This document shows positions 61,916 to 64,000 of a DNA stretch of 64,000 bases, piece after piece; position 1 is the stretch's first letter; the number at the start of each line of letters is the position of its first letter. The notes under the pieces are model-generated. The model made no database searches, was not told where the DNA came from, and was given only the letters and a program-made list of their open reading frames with translations. Source of the stretch: Euryodendron excelsum. Lineage: Eukaryota > Streptophyta > Magnoliopsida > Ericales > Pentaphylacaceae. The position numbers were made by a program, and so were the translations under genes. The stretch spans positions 22,043,501 through 22,107,500 of the forward strand of contig CM065379.1 of assembly GCA_033060915.1 (NCBI GenBank), given 5' to 3'.

Positions 61916-63839
61916 CTTCCTTGGTTCATAAGTTCACTTCAACAGGTAGATTTTTGTTACTAATAGGTCTGTTTTTTTAATTTTAATTTTATACTTTAAA
62001 ACCAAAACTGGGCCACATCTACTTTTTTTATTTTTATTTTTTTTGTAACTTCTGCCTTCATATGTAACCAACTTCTAAACCTTTGACTGAATTTAGGTCC
62101 ATCTATGCGCATGTAAGTGTCCTCTCGAGCTTGTTTGGCTGGATTCAATCGCAGAAAGTTCCCTTACATGAAGATAAAAGAAGGCACCGTTCAAGGATCT
62201 AAATTTCATTTCGGTGTGTCCTGGTCAACTTGGAAATGGAAATGTTTCAGGAACAGTTTGGAAACACAAAGGAAGTGACAAAAAATTTGGAGACTTAGAA
62301 TCATTTGGACTAATTTTAAAGTCATTTATATAGATATATGCTCATGGGTTGACTAAAACAAAAAATTAAAGGTTTTACATTCATTCACATGAAGGGTATA
62401 AATGGTGGAAAAATAAAGTATAATGCGAACAGAAATTCATATAGTCGTGTCAAATAGATTAATGTTATCAGTCCCAATTAAACATGGTTTGAAATTTACC
62501 AAAATAATGCTATACTACAGAAATTAATAAGCATAAAAGGTTAAAAGGGTCTCAAGATGGGGTAGACGGCCTTTTGGTGAATGAAGGTTAAATGGTCCTT
62601 TAATAGTTAATGAAAAGGTTAAATAGATTATAAACGATTTAAAAGGGAAAAAATAATACTAACAAACAAAAGGTTTATGTGGTCGGGTTGGGGAGGGGGT
62701 TTCCATCTTAAGGTACAATGGGAGAGAGTCTGATTCTGTATGCTAAATGAAGGATTTTATGCTTAGGAAGAAGAAAAAAGGAAAGTAAACTTACATGAAG
62801 GCTTATTCCGAAGTATTGGGGTGGGAGAAGGATAGTCCTCACATAGTTATTGTGTATATATATACCTATAATACTTGCATAAAAACAAAGACCCACCAAT
62901 TCTTTTATTTTGTTGCTAAATGAATTTAATACATGGGTAAATTATCATTTAGTCCCTAAAACTTAGGTTCAAATTTTAATGTCATCCTCCAACTTTTAAT
63001 TTTTCTATTGGAGCCCTCCAACTTTCATAATCAAGGCAATGTGGTCTAGACCATTGATGGAGGTGAGAAAATTATCATATAACATGATATTCTTCGTTGT
63101 CGAGCTAATTCTAGTGTTTAAACTAAGAAAAAGATAACCTAAATGAGAGACACAAAAATAGTAAAGGGAAAACCACAGCAGTTCTAGGTGAAGTTCAACT
63201 TCAACATATACACATTAACAGATGATGTAACCAAATTTTTTTATACAGTTAATGAATTGGAATACATTGACTGAATTGTGAAAGTTGGAGGGCTCAAATA
63301 GAAATTAAAAAGTTGGAGGATGACATTGAAAACTTGAGTAAAGTTTGAGGGTCAAAATGACAATTTACCCTTACATATTGATGTGTCCTTGTCCCTTGTC
63401 TATGTCTATTCATTGTAGATTTGCTTCAATGCTGTTGTATGCAGTTGCTTAGATATTTAAGCCAAGGACAGACTGGATTATATTCGAATGTTCATCTTAT
63501 TGCTTCTTTGTATATGTGTGTGTGTGTTTTTTTTTTTTCAGTTGTTGTAAAATTCCATGCATTCCTTAATGTATGTCCCTTTTAACAAACAGTTGACAAG
63601 TTGTTTGTATTTGTACATACAAAGACAAACAAATAGTACACAATTTTTTATAACTATGCTTTGTAACAGTTTACTCAGTTATTGGTTATTCATTACCTTC
63701 CAGGATGAGCATAATCGCTTATGATAATTGGTTTTGTGAATTTGTGTTGCAGTTGTCAGAACTTGTTAATATGGAAGGCTATAGTGATTGGATACGTTTA
63801 GTAGCTGAGTTCACATCAAAGTCCTTGCAGTCTTGGCAG
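39583..63839 (+). CDS. XPO7: Exportin-7-like nuclear transport receptor, 5' part
   Basis: Joining coding exons at 40,631-40,871, 41,188-41,348, 46,174-46,239, 47,499-47,616, 47,771-47,880, 48,035-48,130, 56,241-56,364, 59,237-59,304 and 63,753-63,839 gives 357 codons with no stop. This is about the N-terminal third of a protein usually near 1,050-1,090 residues; the rest lies beyond the window. XPO7/RanBP16 is a RanGTP-binding importin-beta superfamily receptor built of HEAT repeats that moves proteins through nuclear pores. The importin-beta N-terminal region spans about residues 28-95. Conserved blocks include 'LIQLLCRVTKFGW', 'DFVGTSIDES' and 'DNYHEFCRLLGRFR'. This copy keeps Asp138, Arg167, Arg199 and Arg286 and runs on into exon 10, so it is the one likely to be functional. 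The identification is by recalled family sequence, not a search. Confidence 0.92.
40631..40871 (+). CDS. XPO7: XPO7-like exon 2, start codon exon (copy 2)
   Basis: The exon starts at 40,607 after a CAG acceptor; the ATG at 40,631 opens 'MESLAQLEALCERLY'. It encodes residues 1-80 plus one base and has donor gtaatt. Its coding part equals copy 1; the 5' UTR differs by two bases. Confidence 0.94.
41188..41348 (+). CDS. XPO7: XPO7-like exon 3 (copy 2)
   Basis: Residues 81-134, with acceptor ttttgcag and donor gtaaca. CAG and TTT replace the CAA and TTC codons of copy 1 without changing the protein. Confidence 0.94.
41580..42270 (+). mobile_element. L1-type LINE fragment in intron 3 (copy 2)
   Basis: This is the counterpart of 16,955-17,640 and reads 'FSLGKDNLWGRVVDLK', closer in the VVDLK part to the family form than copy 1 is. 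It is broken by stops and a longer T run near 42,160-42,176. Confidence 0.65.
43136..44354 (-). mobile_element. 5'-truncated L1-type LINE (copy 2)
   Basis: This is the counterpart of 18,505-19,723 with the same 3' tail and the 'YCCLCTHDGESVP' zinc-binding piece. Flanking direct repeats are agattgtattaaat (43,122-43,135) and agattgtactggat (44,355-44,368). Confidence 0.75.
46174..46239 (+). CDS. XPO7: XPO7-like exon 4 (copy 2)
   Basis: Residues 135-156, with Asp138 (GAT, 46,183-46,185), the residue I believe is conserved, in place of copy 1's Gly. Acceptor ttctcag, donor gttact. Intron 3 before it is about 4.8 kb. Confidence 0.93.
47499..47616 (+). CDS. XPO7: XPO7-like exon 5 (copy 2)
   Basis: Residues 157-195 plus one base. 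The segment reads 'STHHRRAACSFRDQSLFQIF', with Arg167 (CGA, 47,529-47,531). Acceptor tttccag, donor gtaaaa. Confidence 0.93.
47771..47880 (+). CDS. XPO7: XPO7-like exon 6 (copy 2)
   Basis: Residues 196-232, beginning 'VVSRLQELALSLSLKCLSFD' with Arg199 (CGC). Acceptor catacag, donor gtacaa. A (TG)n tract about 100 bp upstream (47,651-47,673) is expanded relative to copy 1. Confidence 0.93.
48035..48130 (+). CDS. XPO7: XPO7-like exon 7 (copy 2)
   Basis: Residues 233-264, identical to copy 1. Acceptor tttacag, donor gtttgt. Intron 7 that follows is 8.1 kb and contains the copia relic. Confidence 0.93.
49225..49957 (+). other. Unidentified coding-like block in intron 7 (copy 2)
   Basis: This is the counterpart of 24,590-25,320. 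The 80-codon frame at 49,713-49,955 is open with two amino-acid differences from copy 1 (Thr for Asn, Val for Ala). In the upstream frame 'cctctcaaatg' of copy 1 is 'cctctcaaag' here. The protein is not recognised. Confidence 0.3.
50740..54323 (-). mobile_element. Ty1/copia retrotransposon relic (copy 2)
   Basis: This is the counterpart of 26,120-29,696: gag start near 54,323, zinc knuckle near 53,510-53,550, integrase pieces at 52,340-52,500 and the YVDD box at 51,125-51,136. The same truncation and missing RNase H show that the insertion and its decay predate the divergence of the two copies. Confidence 0.85.
54541..54894 (+). other. Unassigned 117-codon open frame (copy 2)
   Basis: This is the counterpart of 29,883-30,269, without the poly-A derived Lys run. 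It is otherwise nearly the same sequence. No domain is recognised. Confidence 0.25.
54915..55276 (-). mobile_element. LINE zinc-binding domain fragment (copy 2)
   Basis: This is the counterpart of 30,290-30,650, with the same 'NGESVDHLLIHCIVAKDL' stretch on the minus strand and the same lost Cys. Confidence 0.7.
56241..56364 (+). CDS. XPO7: XPO7-like exon 8 (copy 2)
   Basis: Residues 265-305 plus one base, with Arg286 (CGA) where copy 1 has Gln. Acceptor tgtgcag, donor gtatgc. Confidence 0.93.
57465..58680 (+). mobile_element. RTE-type LINE relic split by an insert (copy 2)
   Basis: This is the counterpart of 32,865-34,085, with the same FANN in place of the catalytic F/YADD box and the same roughly 440-bp interruption (about 57,791-58,232). 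Confidence 0.75.
59237..59304 (+). CDS. XPO7: XPO7-like exon 9 (copy 2)
   Basis: Residues 306-328, the same protein sequence as copy 1. Acceptor ggattcag, donor gtacat. The intron that follows (59,305-63,752) leads to exon 10. Confidence 0.94.
59670..60985 (+). mobile_element. Two L1-type LINE 3' fragments in intron 9 (copy 2)
   Basis: These are the counterparts of 35,165-36,490: a first zinc-binding tail at about 59,670-59,955 and a second at about 60,481-60,945 ('NCCCYCRRAEEIVSHLLL'). The second stops just before the right end of the duplication. Confidence 0.7.
60999..62934. other. Single-copy part of intron 9, no gene seen
   Basis: The sequence continues the intron beyond the duplicated segment. 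There is no recognised exon or element; short frames such as 61,329-61,571 show no family resemblance. A (CT)n tract lies at about 61,873-61,912. Confidence 0.5.
61873..61912. repeat. (CT)n microsatellite, intron 9
   Basis: About 20 CT repeats in single-copy intron sequence. Confidence 0.9.
62935..63370. mobile_element. Inverted-repeat MITE in intron 9
   Basis: A 436-bp element has terminal inverted repeats of about 100 bp. The left arm starts GGGTAAATTATCATTTAG, and the reverse complement of the right arm starts GGGTAAATTGTCATTTTG. Both then share 'aatgtcatcctccaactttt' and 'gagccctccaactttc'. There is no transposase. The long arms suggest the Mutator group, but flanks 'ttaatacat' and 'ttacatatt' do not give a clean target duplication. 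The arms could fold into a hairpin in the XPO7 primary transcript. Confidence 0.75.
63753..63839 (+). CDS. XPO7: XPO7-like exon 10 (single copy)
   Basis: An 87-bp in-frame exon encodes residues 329-357: 'LSELVNMEGYSDWIRLVAEF' onward to 'KSLQSWQ'. The acceptor is gttgcag and the donor gttaac. It continues the XPO7 family sequence directly after exon 9. It occurs only after copy 2, which decides which copy belongs to the full gene. Confidence 0.93.
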
Positions 63840-64000
63840 GTTAACTGGCCTCAGAACTTCCAAGTATTTTGAGAAAACATTTGTATAATTCCGTAGATTA
63901 GAAAAACACAGAGGGTAAAACCCAGAATTTTTGTTTGTAGATCATTTCTGAAACATATATGAACACATCTATAGATTGTATACAGGTCTCTGTTTCATTA
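63840..64000 (+). other. XPO7: Start of XPO7 intron 10
   Basis: Intron sequence follows the exon 10 donor and runs to the window end. No further exon is visible. Confidence 0.7.

Noticed and set aside
1..64000. CRISPR arrays, tRNA or rRNA genes, and bacterial-type operons
   Set aside because: No spaced palindromic repeats, cloverleaf-like stretches with tRNA box motifs, rRNA signatures or ribosome binding sites were noticed, and the window is plainly plant nuclear DNA.

Overview
This is nuclear DNA from a plant, most likely a eudicot. It is AT-rich, full of decayed LTR retrotransposons, LINEs and short inverted-repeat elements, and carries one recognisable gene with short exons and long introns. 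That gene encodes an exportin-7-like (XPO7/RanBP16) nuclear transport receptor on the + strand. Most other open reading frames are chance ORFs in introns and repeats. There is no bacterial-type operon, CRISPR array or RNA gene that I can support.

Layout. Positions 1-12,280 are a repeat-rich upstream flank: a degenerate minisatellite (1-1,620), a minus-strand Ty3/gypsy integrase relic of the Tat/Ogre type (about 3,900-4,420), and a 2.66-kb tandem direct repeat (about 6,176-8,836 and 8,840-11,505). Each repeat unit carries a primer-binding-site-like motif next to an LTR edge. Positions 12,280-36,502 are the first copy of a 24.2-kb segment holding the XPO7 promoter region and exons 1-9. Positions 36,503-36,748 are a T-rich junction. 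Positions 36,749-60,998 are the second copy of the same segment, again with exons 1-9. Positions 60,999-64,000 are single-copy and hold the rest of intron 9 and exon 10; the gene runs off the window end.

Gene model. Exon 1 is non-coding. Exons 2-9 give 984 coding bases (328 codons) in each copy, and exon 10 adds 29 codons after copy 2 only. Every internal junction has GT..AG ends and keeps the frame. Copy 2 therefore reads into the downstream gene, while copy 1 is a truncated 5' partial. The copies differ at 9 of 984 coding bases, all transitions. All four amino-acid changes leave copy 1 with the residue that looks less conserved.

Mobile DNA. Introns 3, 7, 8 and 9 hold L1-type LINE fragments, a minus-strand Ty1/copia relic, an RTE-type LINE with a degenerate polymerase motif, and an inverted-repeat element. 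A hAT-like and a Mutator-like MITE with target-site duplications lie 5' of the gene, the second ending about 165 bp before the exon 1 donor. All of these except the intron 9 element are present in both copies, so they predate the duplication or allelic split.

The main open question is whether the 24-kb duplication is real. The junction is a T-rich tract followed by about 1.5 kb in which copy 2 has many small insertions relative to copy 1 (one element is 399 bp in copy 1 and 453 bp in copy 2). Beyond that the copies become nearly identical. This looks like a gap filled from an uncorrected long read between two haplotypes, so a false duplication is my preferred reading, though a true tandem duplication is not excluded. 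I found no convincing previously undescribed system.
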